From contig NZ_JALXKS010000004.1 in NCBI RefSeq assembly GCF_025144725.1, forward strand, positions 1 to 64,000: a DNA stretch of 64,000 bases. The letters are read 5' to 3'. Source of the DNA: Brevibacterium sp. p3-SID960 (GTDB lineage Bacteria > Actinomycetota > Actinomycetes > Actinomycetales > Brevibacteriaceae). Shown piece by piece: positions 29,504 to 37,923 of the stretch. The notes beneath the pieces were generated by a model. That model ran no database searches. It was not told the origin of the DNA and was given only the letters and a program-made list of their open reading frames with translations. How positions within the stretch are numbered: the stretch's first letter is position 1; each line of letters starts with the position of its first letter. A program made the position numbers and the translations under genes.

Positions 29504-31211
29504 CGCTGGCCTCCTGGGTCTCGACGACGATCGGGATGCTTCCGGTCTGGATGCGCAGCGAACCGTCCGAGGTGGCCGGCCCAGCCACGAGCGCGGTGCC
29601 GCCGACGCGTGCATCGGCCGGCGGCAGCGGTAGCGGCGAGGTGGTGATCGACTGGCCCTCCCGGCGCGGGATCGTGAGCCGGAAGCACGAACCCTCCCCG
29701 ACCCGGCCCCAGGCCTGCAGCCAGCCGCCGTGCAGGTGGGCGTCTTCCAAGGAGATCGCCAGACCGAGCCCGGAGCCGCCGAGCGTGCGGCGGCGAGACG
29801 GGTCGGCCCGCCAGAACCGGTCGAAGACGTGCTCGACCTGCTCCTCGGTCATGCCCACCCCGTGGTCGCGCACGCTCACGGCCACCGCCTCGGCGTTGGC
29901 GGCGACGAACACGTCGATCCGGCGCTGCTCGCCGTGCTCGATGGCGTTGACGATGAGGTTGCGGACCACCCTGTTGATGCGCACCCGGTCGACTTCGGCC
30001 ATGACGGGCGCGGAGGAAGCGTGGAGGATGATCTCGGTGTCGGCGTGATCGGCGACCATCGACAGCGTGTCGATGACCCCGGAGACGACCTCGCACATAT
30101 CGGCCGGCTTCGTCACCAGCTGGGCGGCACCGGCGTCGTGGCGGGAGATCTCCAGCAGATCATTCAGCAGCGTCTCGAAGCGCTCGACCTGCGAGTTGAG
30201 CAGCTCGGCGATGCGCCGATGGGATTCGTCGAGCTCATCGCGGGACTCGTAGATTACGTCCGAGGCCATCTGGATGGTGGTGAGCGGGGTGCGCAGCTCG
30301 TGGGACACGTCGGAGACGAACTGGCGCTGCAGCACCGTCAGCTGCTCCATCCGGATGATCTGGTCCTGCAGCGTGTCGGCCATGTCGTTGAAGCTCTGCG
30401 CCAGGGTGGCGATCTCGTCATTGCCCTGAACCGGCATGCGCTGGTCGAGGTCGCCGTCGGAGAGCTTGCGGGCCACCTCGGAGCCGGTGCGCACAGGGAC
30501 GACGACGAGCCGGGTGACGACCCAGGCGACCGCGCCGACGAGCACCACGAGCACGAGGGCGGCGACGATGAGCACCCGCTGGACGAAGTCGAGCGTGTTC
30601 TGCTCCTCCTGCAGGTCGGCGACGACGTAGAGGTCGAACTGGCCGGCAGAGGGCACGGTCACCTGCTGGGCGAGGATGAGGCCCGGTGAGCTGCCGGGGC
30701 CGGGCAGTTCGACGGACTGGTAGAGCTGCTCGCCGGCCTGCGCCTGAGACACAGCGTTGCGGAACGCATCCGGCATCGCCGAGGGGGCGATCGCCTCACG
30801 CCCGGACACGACCGCGGTCGTCGGCTGGACCTGGGAGGAGCGCTCACGCGGCTCCAGCGCGATCGAGCGCAACGGGGTCGGGGACCGGGAGAGCATCCCC
30901 CGCAGGTGGACGTTGAGGCTTTCGGACAGCGCGCTGTCGTCCTCACCCGGGGACAGCGATTCGAGCTCGCCGACATAGCCGGACATCTGCGTCGAGACCG
31001 AGGACAGCTTCGCCTCGAACAGGCCGCGGGAGATCTGCTGGGCCATGAAGCTGCCGACGCCGTAGACGGCGATGATGGTGAGCAGGATGGTGAGCACGAC
31101 GATGCGCAGCTGCAGCGAGCGGGTGAAGGCCGCTGCGAGAAACCGGTAGATCCGCATGAGGCCGCCCCAGGCGCTCCGGCCCAGTCGCACGGCCGATGCG
31201 GAACGACTCAC
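29490..31211 (-). CDS. mtrB: sensor histidine kinase MtrB
   Basis: A 573-residue membrane sensor kinase: TM1 near residues 36-58, a periplasmic loop of about 140 residues, TM2 near 205-225, a HAMP linker, HisKA with DVSHELRTPL (phosphoacceptor His near residue 301) and HATPase_c with GGSGLGLAI. The GTG start overlaps the mtrA stop (GTGA). In actinobacteria MtrB phosphorylates MtrA and localises to the septum. The 5' extension before the first TM is short and basic. Length and layout match the family. Confidence 0.95.
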   Translation of the reverse strand: MSRSASAVRLGRSAWGGLMRIYRFLAAAFTRSLQLRIVVLTILLTIIAVYGVGSFMAQQISRGLFEAKLSSVSTQMSGYVGELESLSPGEDDSALSESLNVHLRGMLSRSPTPLRSIALEPRERSSQVQPTTAVVSGREAIAPSAMPDAFRNAVSQAQAGEQLYQSVELPGPGSSPGLILAQQVTVPSAGQFDLYVVADLQEEQNTLDFVQRVLIVAALVLVVLVGAVAWVVTRLVVVPVRTGSEVARKLSDGDLDQRMPVQGNDEIATLAQSFNDMADTLQDQIIRMEQLTVLQRQFVSDVSHELRTPLTTIQMASDVIYESRDELDESHRRIAELLNSQVERFETLLNDLLEISRHDAGAAQLVTKPADMCEVVSGVIDTLSMVADHADTEIILHASSAPVMAEVDRVRINRVVRNLIVNAIEHGEQRRIDVFVAANAEAVAVSVRDHGVGMTEEQVEHVFDRFWRADPSRRRTLGGSGLGLAISLEDAHLHGGWLQAWGRVGEGSCFRLTIPRREGQSITTSPLPLPPADARVGGTALVAGPATSDGSLRIQTGSIPIVVETQEASDETA

Positions 31212-31897
31212 GAAGCCTGGCCCGCCTTGTAGCCGACACCGCGGACGGTGACGACGATATCGGGCTTCTCCGGATCCTTCTCGATCTTCGAGCGCAGCCG
31301 CTGGACGTGGACGTTGACGAGCCGGGTGTCAGCGGCGTGCCGATAGCCCCACACCTCCTCGAGCAGGGTCTCGCGCGAGAACACCTGCCAGGGCTTGCGA
31401 GCGAGCGCGACGAGCAGGTCGAACTCCAGCGGGGTCAGTGACACCGGCTTGCCGCCCTTCGTCACGGTGTGCCCGGCGACGTCGATCGAGACGTCGCCGA
31501 CGTTGAGCACCTCGGGCGCGGAGGGCTCTGACATCCGCAGGCGGGCGCGCACGCGCGCGACGAGCTCCTTGGGCTTGAACGGCTTGGGCACGTAGTCATC
31601 GGCACCGGATTCGAGTCCGAGGACGACGTCGACGGTGTCGGACTTGGCGGTGAGCATGATGATCGGCACCCCGGACTCCTCACGGATCTCCCGGCACACC
31701 TCGAGGCCGTCCTTGCCGGGCAGCATGAGGTCGAGCAGGATGAGGTCGGGCCTGACGCTGTGGAAGGCCTCCATCGCACCATCGCCGGTGGCGCAGAAGT
31801 GCGGGTCGAAGCCCTCGCTCTTGAGCACAATGCCGATCATCTCCGCCAGCGCGGTGTCATCGTCGATTACCAGGATCCGTGCGTTCATAGCATCCAT
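31208..31897 (-). CDS. mtrA: response regulator MtrA
   Basis: A 229-residue OmpR-class response regulator: receiver domain (1-120, phosphoacceptor D56 in LLDLMLPGKDG) and winged-helix DNA-binding domain (about 130-225, with WGYRHAADTRLVNVHVQRLRSKI). MtrA controls cell-wall hydrolases, division and, in mycobacteria, oriC. With the ATG at 31897 the phosphoacceptor is residue 56, as in M. tuberculosis MtrA. An ATG at 31888 is an alternative, with GACAAT 7 nt upstream on a possible leaderless message. It is first gene of mtrA-mtrB-lpqB and divergent from a membrane-protein operon. Confidence 0.96.
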   Translation of the reverse strand: MDAMNARILVIDDDTALAEMIGIVLKSEGFDPHFCATGDGAMEAFHSVRPDLILLDLMLPGKDGLEVCREIREESGVPIIMLTAKSDTVDVVLGLESGADDYVPKPFKPKELVARVRARLRMSEPSAPEVLNVGDVSIDVAGHTVTKGGKPVSLTPLEFDLLVALARKPWQVFSRETLLEEVWGYRHAADTRLVNVHVQRLRSKIEKDPEKPDIVVTVRGVGYKAGQAS

Positions 31898-32075
31898 TGT
31901 CACCTATCGGGCTGAGAAGTCAGCGCAGGGGGCGGCAGGTGTCGGCAGGTTCACACGGCGCGCCTGCAGCCCCGGCGCCGAGGCGGTGGTGCAGGTGAGT
32001 GCCCGAATGTCGTCTCGGCACTGGGCACGTGTGCATAGAATGGGGCGTGATCTGACCCCGAACCAGGAGGTGCCG

Positions 32076-33191
32076 TTGTTCGTCACCGACCGCGCCGCCT
32101 GGGACGCACAGACCGATTGGGCGACCGGCCGCTGGCACCCGCGCACTGAGACCCGCACCCGCCCGGCCTGGCAGCCGGCTCCGCAGCCGGGCGTGCTGTC
32201 GAAGCGGCCGATGCGCTTCGCCGAGTCGCTCGATGCCGGGTTCCGGCTGCTGCGCTTCAGCCCCGGGGTCTCCGTCGGCACCGCGATGATCGCGCTGACG
32301 CTGTTCCTGCTCGCTGTCGGTGCCGCAGTCGCCGGTCTCATCTGGTTCAGCTTCGGCTATGTCGTCGGCATCGCCGGCAACACCGAGGCTGTCGGCGGGC
32401 TGTCCTTCCTCATGCAGTTCGGCGCCTCGGCTGTCTCTCTGCTCTCACTGTGCTTCCTGCACTTCCTCTCCGGGCTTCTCTCGATCCCGGCCCGGCAGGC
32501 GTTCTTCACCCCGCCCGGCGGCCGCGCCGTCGACGCGCGCGGGCGGTCGACGACGACGCTGCGCCGCACCTGGGGGCTGCTGGCCGGCCAGCGGCTGCGT
32601 CTGATAGCCGCCACCGCCCTGCTCGGCGGGGCGCACTTCGCAGCTCTGGCGCTGCTGCTCGCTCCCGGAGTGGTCATCGCGATGTTCACCGCGCAGGCCG
32701 TCGTCGGGTTCCTGCTTGCCGGTCTCGGGGCGCTCGCCTGGGTCGTGTTCACGGTCTTCTTCATGGTCCGCACCGCCTTCGTCGGCTGCGCGATCGCGCT
32801 GGAGCGGATGACGATCCGGCAGGCCTTCGCCCGCTCCTGGAAGCTCACCGGCCGCCGCTTCTGGGCCACCGCCGGCACACTGCTGCTGTCGTACTACCTG
32901 TCTTCGCAGCTCGTTGGCATCATCGTCTTCCCGCTGCTGCTCATCTTCTTCATCGCCGCGCTCATCGTCTCGCTGACCTTCCTCGACTCCACCGATGCCG
33001 ACACCTTCGCCACCGTGGTGATCGGTGTGCTGACGATCCTCGGGCTCGCTTTCACCGCGGCGGCGACCGCGGTGCTCTACGCCTACCAGTCCGGGGTCAT
33101 CACCGGCCTGTACTTCGACCGCAGGATGCGCTTCGAAGGCTATGACCTCCTGCTGCTGCGCGAGGCCGAGGAGCTGGATCGCCGCACATGA
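32076..33191 (+). CDS. polytopic membrane protein, first gene of the MoxR-DUF58 block
   Basis: A 371-residue protein with about six TM segments from residue 75 onward, of the kind that opens the Rv3689-Rv3695-like block. The N-terminal 45 residues are hydrophilic and Trp/Thr/Pro-rich. I choose the TTG at 32076 because a consensus AGGAGG ends 5 nt upstream. A TAGAAT -10-like hexamer at 32036-32041 would be inside the coding region of the upstream ATG. The family resembles glycerophosphoryl-diester-phosphodiesterase membrane domains in outline only. Its stop overlaps the DUF4129 ATG by 4 bp. Confidence 0.75.
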   Translation: MFVTDRAAWDAQTDWATGRWHPRTETRTRPAWQPAPQPGVLSKRPMRFAESLDAGFRLLRFSPGVSVGTAMIALTLFLLAVGAAVAGLIWFSFGYVVGIAGNTEAVGGLSFLMQFGASAVSLLSLCFLHFLSGLLSIPARQAFFTPPGGRAVDARGRSTTTLRRTWGLLAGQRLRLIAATALLGGAHFAALALLLAPGVVIAMFTAQAVVGFLLAGLGALAWVVFTVFFMVRTAFVGCAIALERMTIRQAFARSWKLTGRRFWATAGTLLLSYYLSSQLVGIIVFPLLLIFFIAALIVSLTFLDSTDADTFATVVIGVLTILGLAFTAAATAVLYAYQSGVITGLYFDRRMRFEGYDLLLLREAEELDRRT

Positions 33192-33883
33192 GCACTCCCC
33201 TGACCCCCGATCGCGACGAGGCCCGGCGCTGGGCTGAGAAGAAGCTGTCCGAACCGGAGTACCGCGACGCCGATCTCTCCCCGCTGGAGAAGCTCGGCCG
33301 GGCCATCGACCGGTTCTTCGACGGGCTCATCGACAGCGCTGCCGCGCTCGACTCGCCGTGGACGCTGCTCATCATCGCCGCGATCATCGTCGGGCTCGTC
33401 GTCCTCGTCATCCGGCGGGTCCGCCGCGGCACCAGCGGCGGTGTCGACCTCGCCGCCTTCGACCCCGCCGAGCGAGCCGAGACGATCGACCCGCAGGCCT
33501 TCTGGGATGCCGCCCAGACGGCAGCCGGCAAGGGAGACTACACGCTGGCGGTGCAGAACGGTGTGCGGGCGATCTTCGCCCGGTTCGTCGCCGCCGGCCT
33601 CATCGATATGACCGCCGCCTCGACCGCTTCGGAACTGGCTGGCGCTGCGGCTGCGGCCTGCCCGCCGGCTGCCGCTGATGCGCATGCCGCCGGTGCCCTG
33701 TTCGACGCGGTGACCTTCGGCGAAGCCCACGCCAGTGCCGCCGACTGGCAGGACCTGCTGTCCCGGGCTGAGCGGATCTCCGCCTCGGGACCGGGATCGG
33801 CCCACGCGAGCACCGCCTCGGGACCGGGATCGGCCCACGCGAGCACCGCCTCGGGTGTGGGAAGCCGGGAGGCTGGCGCATGA
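33188..33883 (+). CDS. DUF4129 domain protein
   Basis: A 231-residue protein with one central TM helix (about 57-78) and a C-terminal DUF4129-like helical domain (PQAFWDAAQTAAGKGDYTLAVQNGVRAIFARFV). DUF4129 proteins sit in MoxR/DUF58 operons of actinobacteria, function unknown. The last 35 residues are a low-complexity Ser/Gly/Ala tail generated by a 33-bp tandem repeat (33782-33861), outside the conserved domain. It overlaps both neighbours by 4 bp. It corresponds to Rv3690 by position. Confidence 0.83.
   Translation: MSTPLTPDRDEARRWAEKKLSEPEYRDADLSPLEKLGRAIDRFFDGLIDSAAALDSPWTLLIIAAIIVGLVVLVIRRVRRGTSGGVDLAAFDPAERAETIDPQAFWDAAQTAAGKGDYTLAVQNGVRAIFARFVAAGLIDMTAASTASELAGAAAAACPPAAADAHAAGALFDAVTFGEAHASAADWQDLLSRAERISASGPGSAHASTASGPGSAHASTASGVGSREAGA
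33782..33861. repeat. 33-bp tandem array in the DUF4129 tail
   Basis: Two identical 33-bp units (33782-33814 and 33815-33847) and the start of a third encode ASGPGSAHAST repeats. Each unit begins with CGCCTCGGG, as does the noncoding 33-bp array at 37841. Confidence 0.85.
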
Positions 33884-35124
33884 GCACGAGCCTCGACCTC
33901 GCCGTCCGCGGCACCACCGCTCACACCGGGCCGGGCCGGGCTGACCGGCTGCGCAGCGGCTCGCGGGCGGCCGCGCTGTGGGTCACCGCCGCAGCCGTCA
34001 TCCTGGTGACGGCGATCGGCGGGTTCTTCCTCTCGATCCTGGACGAGGAGACCAGCGCACTGCACCCGGAGTCGGTGCAGCCCTCCGGCACGAAGGCGCT
34101 CATGGACATTCTGCGCGAGCGCGGGGTCGAGGTCACGGTCACCGAATCGCGGCAGGAGGCGCGCACCGCCGCCGCGGCGGCAGACACCACGGTGCTCTAC
34201 ATCGACCTCGACGCCGATGGCGAGACCGAGACGCGCAAGGAGATCGGTGAGGCGGTGCGCAGCGGCGGCAACTCGCTTGTGCTGGCCGATCCCGGCTATG
34301 ACGTCGAGGACTTCACCCCAGCGCTGCGAACGGCCTCCTACTTCGAAAGCGACGGACAGCACGAGCTGCTGCAGCCAGGCTGTCAGGCCCCGGCCGCCGC
34401 AGCCGCCGGGCAGGTGCGCGGCGCCGATGGCGTCTACGCAGCCGCCCCGAGCTACGAGGACGCAGTCACCACCTGCTATACGTTCCCCGGAGTCCCGCCG
34501 GGCGCCGGGGCCTACGCCCGCGCCGAGGCGGACGGTGCCGATGTCACGGTCCTCGGCTCGCAAACGTGGATGACGAACGCCTCGCTCGACGAAGAGGGCC
34601 ATGCCGCGCTCATGCTGCACACCCTCGGCCAGCACAAGAACCTCGTCGTCTACCTGCCGCAGGCCGGCGACCAGCCCTCGGCCGGCGAAGAGGAGCCGCC
34701 GAATGCGCTGACCTTCGTCCCGCCGTGGTTCGGCGTCGCGCTGCTGTGGCTCATCCCCCTCACTGCCGCGCTGCTGTGGTGGCGGATCCGGCGCTTCGGA
34801 CCGCTGGCCGTCGAGCGGCTGCCGGTCGTCGTCCCGCCGGTCGAGACCGTCCACGGCCGCGCAGCCCTCATGCAGCGGGCGGGTGCCCGCACCGAGTCGC
34901 TGCACGCGCTGCGCACCGCCTCCCTGCTGCGCATCGCCGCCCGGCTCGCCCGGCCCTCCCAGGAGCGGCCCGAGCAGCTGTGCGCTGCGATCGCCGCCCA
35001 CACCGGCCGCGACCTGGCCGAAGTCCGCTACGCCTATCTCGAGGGAGCGCCGGCTCACGACCGGCAGCTCTCAGACATCGCCGTCCTCATCACCGCCATC
35101 GAAAGCGAGGTCTCCCCGACATGA
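33880..35124 (+). CDS. DUF4350 domain protein
   Basis: A 414-residue membrane protein with an N-terminal TM helix (about 28-52), an extracytoplasmic domain (55-280, with two Cys near 165 and 205) and a second TM near 285-307, followed by a cytoplasmic helical tail. The DUF4350 segment reads SGTKALMDILRERGVEVTV...LYIDLDADGET. These proteins are regular members of MoxR/DUF58 operons (Rv3691-like). They may form a membrane complex with DUF4129; that is inferred from gene order. ATGA overlaps join it to both neighbours. Confidence 0.83.
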   Translation: MSTSLDLAVRGTTAHTGPGRADRLRSGSRAAALWVTAAAVILVTAIGGFFLSILDEETSALHPESVQPSGTKALMDILRERGVEVTVTESRQEARTAAAAADTTVLYIDLDADGETETRKEIGEAVRSGGNSLVLADPGYDVEDFTPALRTASYFESDGQHELLQPGCQAPAAAAAGQVRGADGVYAAAPSYEDAVTTCYTFPGVPPGAGAYARAEADGADVTVLGSQTWMTNASLDEEGHAALMLHTLGQHKNLVVYLPQAGDQPSAGEEEPPNALTFVPPWFGVALLWLIPLTAALLWWRIRRFGPLAVERLPVVVPPVETVHGRAALMQRAGARTESLHALRTASLLRIAARLARPSQERPEQLCAAIAAHTGRDLAEVRYAYLEGAPAHDRQLSDIAVLITAIESEVSPT

Positions 35125-36527
35125 CCGACATTCCCCACCATCCTCAGCAACCGGAACAGCATGCTGGTCCGTTCGGGTCGGGCGGCCAGCCGGGCGGGCC
35201 TGGCAGCCCGCAGTTCGGGCCCGTCGGCAGCCAGCCGGGGATCCAGCCCGGCCAAGCGCCGCTGCCGCCGCAGCATGCGCCAACCCACGGGCAGATGCCG
35301 GGCCAGCTGCATGGCCAGCAGCCCGGCCAGCCGGGGCACGCGTCCGCGCCAGCCCCCGGGCAGGTGCCGGGCCAACCGCACGGACAGGTTCCGGGCCAGC
35401 CTCACGGAGAGGTGACGGGCCAGCCTCACGGACAGGTGACGAGCCAACCGCACGGACAGGTGACGAGCCAACCGCACGGACAGGTTCCGGCTCACGAACA
35501 GCTGCCCGCCGCCTCGGGCGCGGGACAGCCAGGACTCCATGAGCGGCTGGCGGCCGAGCACCAGCTCGGCGACCGCGACCACGAACTGCGCGATCGATTC
35601 CTCGCCGTCCGCCATGAGGTCGGCAAGGCCGTCGTCGGCCAGCATGAGGCCGTCGACGGGATCCTGCTCGCCCTGCTGTGCCACGGGCACGTGCTGCTCG
35701 AAGGTGTGCCCGGCGTGGCGAAGACTCTGCTCGTGCGCGCACTGGCCGAGGCGCTCGAACTGGACTCGACGCGCGTGCAGTTCACCCCCGACCTCATGCC
35801 CGGCGACGTCACCGGCTCGATGATCTACGACACCCGCTCCGGGGACTTCGAGTTCCGCGAGGGCCCGGTATTCACCAACCTGCTCATCGCCGACGAGATC
35901 AACCGCACCCCGCCGAAGACCCAGTCGGCGCTGCTGGAGGCGATGGAGGAGCGGCAGGTCTCCGTCGACGGGCAGACCCGCCGGCTGCCCCAGCCGTTCC
36001 TCGTTGCCGCGACCCAGAACCCGATCGAGCATGACGGCACCTATCCCCTGCCCGAAGCACAGCTCGACCGGTTCCTCTTCAAGCTCATGCTCACGCTGCC
36101 TGAGCGGGACACCGAACTCGAGATCCTCACCCGCCACGCCCACGGCTTCGACGGCCGGCGCCTGTCCGATGCCGGCATCGAGCGCGTCGCCGACGCCGCG
36201 ACGATCCTGGAGGCCGGCAAGCGAGTCGGCGGCATCTACGTCGATCCCGAGGTGCTCGGCTACATCGTCGACCTCGTCCAGGCCACCCGCAGTGCCCCGT
36301 CGTTCGCGATGGGCATCTCCCCGCGCGGCGGCACCCGGCTGCTGGCCGCCGCCCAGGCGCAGGCGTGGATGTCCGGGCGCGGCTTCGTCACCCCCGATGA
36401 CGTCAAGGCGCTCATCTCGCCGGCCTTCCGCCACCGTGTCATGCTGCGACCGGAGGCGCAGATGGACGGCATCACCGTCGACCAGGTGCTCGCCTCGATC
36501 ATCGACACCACCCGCGTGCCGCGATGA
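35121..36527 (+). CDS. MoxR-family AAA+ ATPase with a repeat-rich N-terminal extension
   Basis: A 468-residue protein. Residues 1-135 are a Gly/Pro/Gln/His-rich low-complexity extension. From about 155 a canonical MoxR core follows: Walker A GVPGVAKT (near 196-203), Walker B LLIADEINRTPPKTQ, sensor region and lid. MoxR ATPases act as chaperone-like motors for metal-centre insertion and envelope complexes. The N-terminal extension has five 24-bp units (35371-35490) encoding QPHGQV-type octapeptides, absent from most homologues. The start is fixed by the 4-bp overlap with DUF4350. It is the Rv3692/moxR2 position. Confidence 0.92.
   Translation: MTDIPHHPQQPEQHAGPFGSGGQPGGPGSPQFGPVGSQPGIQPGQAPLPPQHAPTHGQMPGQLHGQQPGQPGHASAPAPGQVPGQPHGQVPGQPHGEVTGQPHGQVTSQPHGQVTSQPHGQVPAHEQLPAASGAGQPGLHERLAAEHQLGDRDHELRDRFLAVRHEVGKAVVGQHEAVDGILLALLCHGHVLLEGVPGVAKTLLVRALAEALELDSTRVQFTPDLMPGDVTGSMIYDTRSGDFEFREGPVFTNLLIADEINRTPPKTQSALLEAMEERQVSVDGQTRRLPQPFLVAATQNPIEHDGTYPLPEAQLDRFLFKLMLTLPERDTELEILTRHAHGFDGRRLSDAGIERVADAATILEAGKRVGGIYVDPEVLGYIVDLVQATRSAPSFAMGISPRGGTRLLAAAQAQAWMSGRGFVTPDDVKALISPAFRHRVMLRPEAQMDGITVDQVLASIIDTTRVPR
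35371..35490. repeat. 24-bp x5 minisatellite in the moxR extension
   Basis: Five consecutive 24-bp units encode octapeptides of the form QPHGQV(P/T)(G/S). Units differ at only a few positions, indicating recent in-frame expansion. Confidence 0.9.
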
Positions 36528-37816
36528 TCATCACCTGGCGCTTCGTCGTCCTCGTCGCTCTGGCGGCGATCCCGGTCATGGTCTTCCCCAGCTGGGGAAC
36601 CGCCGGAATCGCCCTGGCAGGCGTGATGCTCGTGGCGTTCATCGACTGGATGGCCACGGCCTCTCCTGCCACGATCCGCCTGCAGCGCACGCCGGGCAGA
36701 CGGGTGCGCCTGGGCCATGAGACCGATGCGACGCTGACCGTCATCAACGCAGGCACGCGGGCTGCCAGCCTGCACATCCGCGACGCCTGGCCACCGTCTG
36801 CAGGTGCTGAGGACAACCGGCTGCAGGTGCGGCTGCCTGCCGGCGGGCAGCATGAGCATCTCACGCGGCTGGTGCCCACCCGCCGCGGTGAGCTGCCGGC
36901 GGACCTCGTCACCGTCCGGGTGGCCTCGCCGCTGCGGCTGTGCTGCCGCCAGCAGTCGGTCGAGGTGCCGGCGGCGATCCGCGTCATGCCGCCGTTCGCC
37001 TCCCGCAGACACCTGCCCTCGAAGCTCGCCCGGCTGCGGGAGCTCGACGGGCGCACACTGCTCATGACCCGCGGCATGGGCACCGAGTTCGACTCGCTGC
37101 GCGAATACGTCCGCGGCGACGACGTTCGCTCCATCGACTGGCGGGCCACCGCCCGCGCCCAGCACCTCATGGTCAAGACGTGGCGGCCCGAACGCGATCG
37201 CCGGGTCGTCATCGTCCTCGACTCCTCCCGCCTGGCCGCCCGCCGGATGGGCGACGGCACCTCCTTCGACGCAGCGATGGAGGCGGCGATGCTGCTCGGC
37301 GCGCTGGCCTCAGGAGGCGGTGACCGCGTCGACATCCTCGTCGCCGATGCACGTGTGCGCCGGCACATCGGCCCAATCTCCGGTTCCGATCCGCTCGGCA
37401 TCATGACCAACGACCTAGCCGATGTGTTCCCCGAGCTCATTGACGCCGACTGGAACGAGATCGTCACCCAGACGCTGCGGCTGAGCACACAGCGCGCCTT
37501 CGTCGTCTTCCTCACCGCCCTCGATGAGCGCACCATCGCCCAGGACATGCTCCCGGCCCTGCCCGTGCTGCGCGCCCGGCATCGGCTGGCGATCGCCTCT
37601 GTCGCCGATCCCGACCTCGGCGACCTCGCTGCACAGGTCTACTCCCCGGCCCAGGTCTACCGCGCCGCAGCCGCCGAGCACGACCTGCTCACCGCCCGCT
37701 CACTCGGTCATGCACTCTCCGATGCCGGCATCCACACCGTCCACGCGGAACCCGAGGACCTCGCCCCGCAGCTGGCCGACCTCTACATCTCGCTCAAAGC
37801 CAGCGGCAAGCTCTAG
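36524..37816 (+). CDS. DUF58 domain protein
   Basis: A 430-residue membrane protein with two N-terminal TM helices (about 5-45) and a DUF58 block at about 186-206 (GTEFDSLREYVRGDDVRSIDW), followed by a von Willebrand A-like domain with RDRRVVIVLDSSRL. In actinobacteria DUF58 partners with the upstream MoxR ATPase, which is thought to remodel it. The ATG overlaps the MoxR stop by 4 bp. It is the last plus-strand gene before the convergent spoIIM-like gene. Rv3693 is the positional counterpart. Confidence 0.9.
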   Translation: MIITWRFVVLVALAAIPVMVFPSWGTAGIALAGVMLVAFIDWMATASPATIRLQRTPGRRVRLGHETDATLTVINAGTRAASLHIRDAWPPSAGAEDNRLQVRLPAGGQHEHLTRLVPTRRGELPADLVTVRVASPLRLCCRQQSVEVPAAIRVMPPFASRRHLPSKLARLRELDGRTLLMTRGMGTEFDSLREYVRGDDVRSIDWRATARAQHLMVKTWRPERDRRVVIVLDSSRLAARRMGDGTSFDAAMEAAMLLGALASGGGDRVDILVADARVRRHIGPISGSDPLGIMTNDLADVFPELIDADWNEIVTQTLRLSTQRAFVVFLTALDERTIAQDMLPALPVLRARHRLAIASVADPDLGDLAAQVYSPAQVYRAAAAEHDLLTARSLGHALSDAGIHTVHAEPEDLAPQLADLYISLKASGKL

Positions 37817-37840
37817 CCAGCCGCCGGCACCGAGGCGAGC

Positions 37841-37922
37841 CCCGCCTCGGGCACGGCGCCTCGCCACCCGAGACCCGCCTCGGACACGGCGCCTCGCCAC
37901 CCGAGACCCGCCTCGGACACGG
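37841..37922. repeat. 33-bp tandem array between DUF58 and spoIIM-like genes
   Basis: Two 33-bp units (37841-37873, 37874-37906) and a 16-bp partial unit fill nearly all of the 106-bp convergent gap. Each unit begins with CCGCCTCGG(G/A)CACGG. The units contain GCCTCGG/CCGAGGC inverted segments, so a stem or terminator role is possible. Confidence 0.85.
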
Positions 37923-37923
37923 A

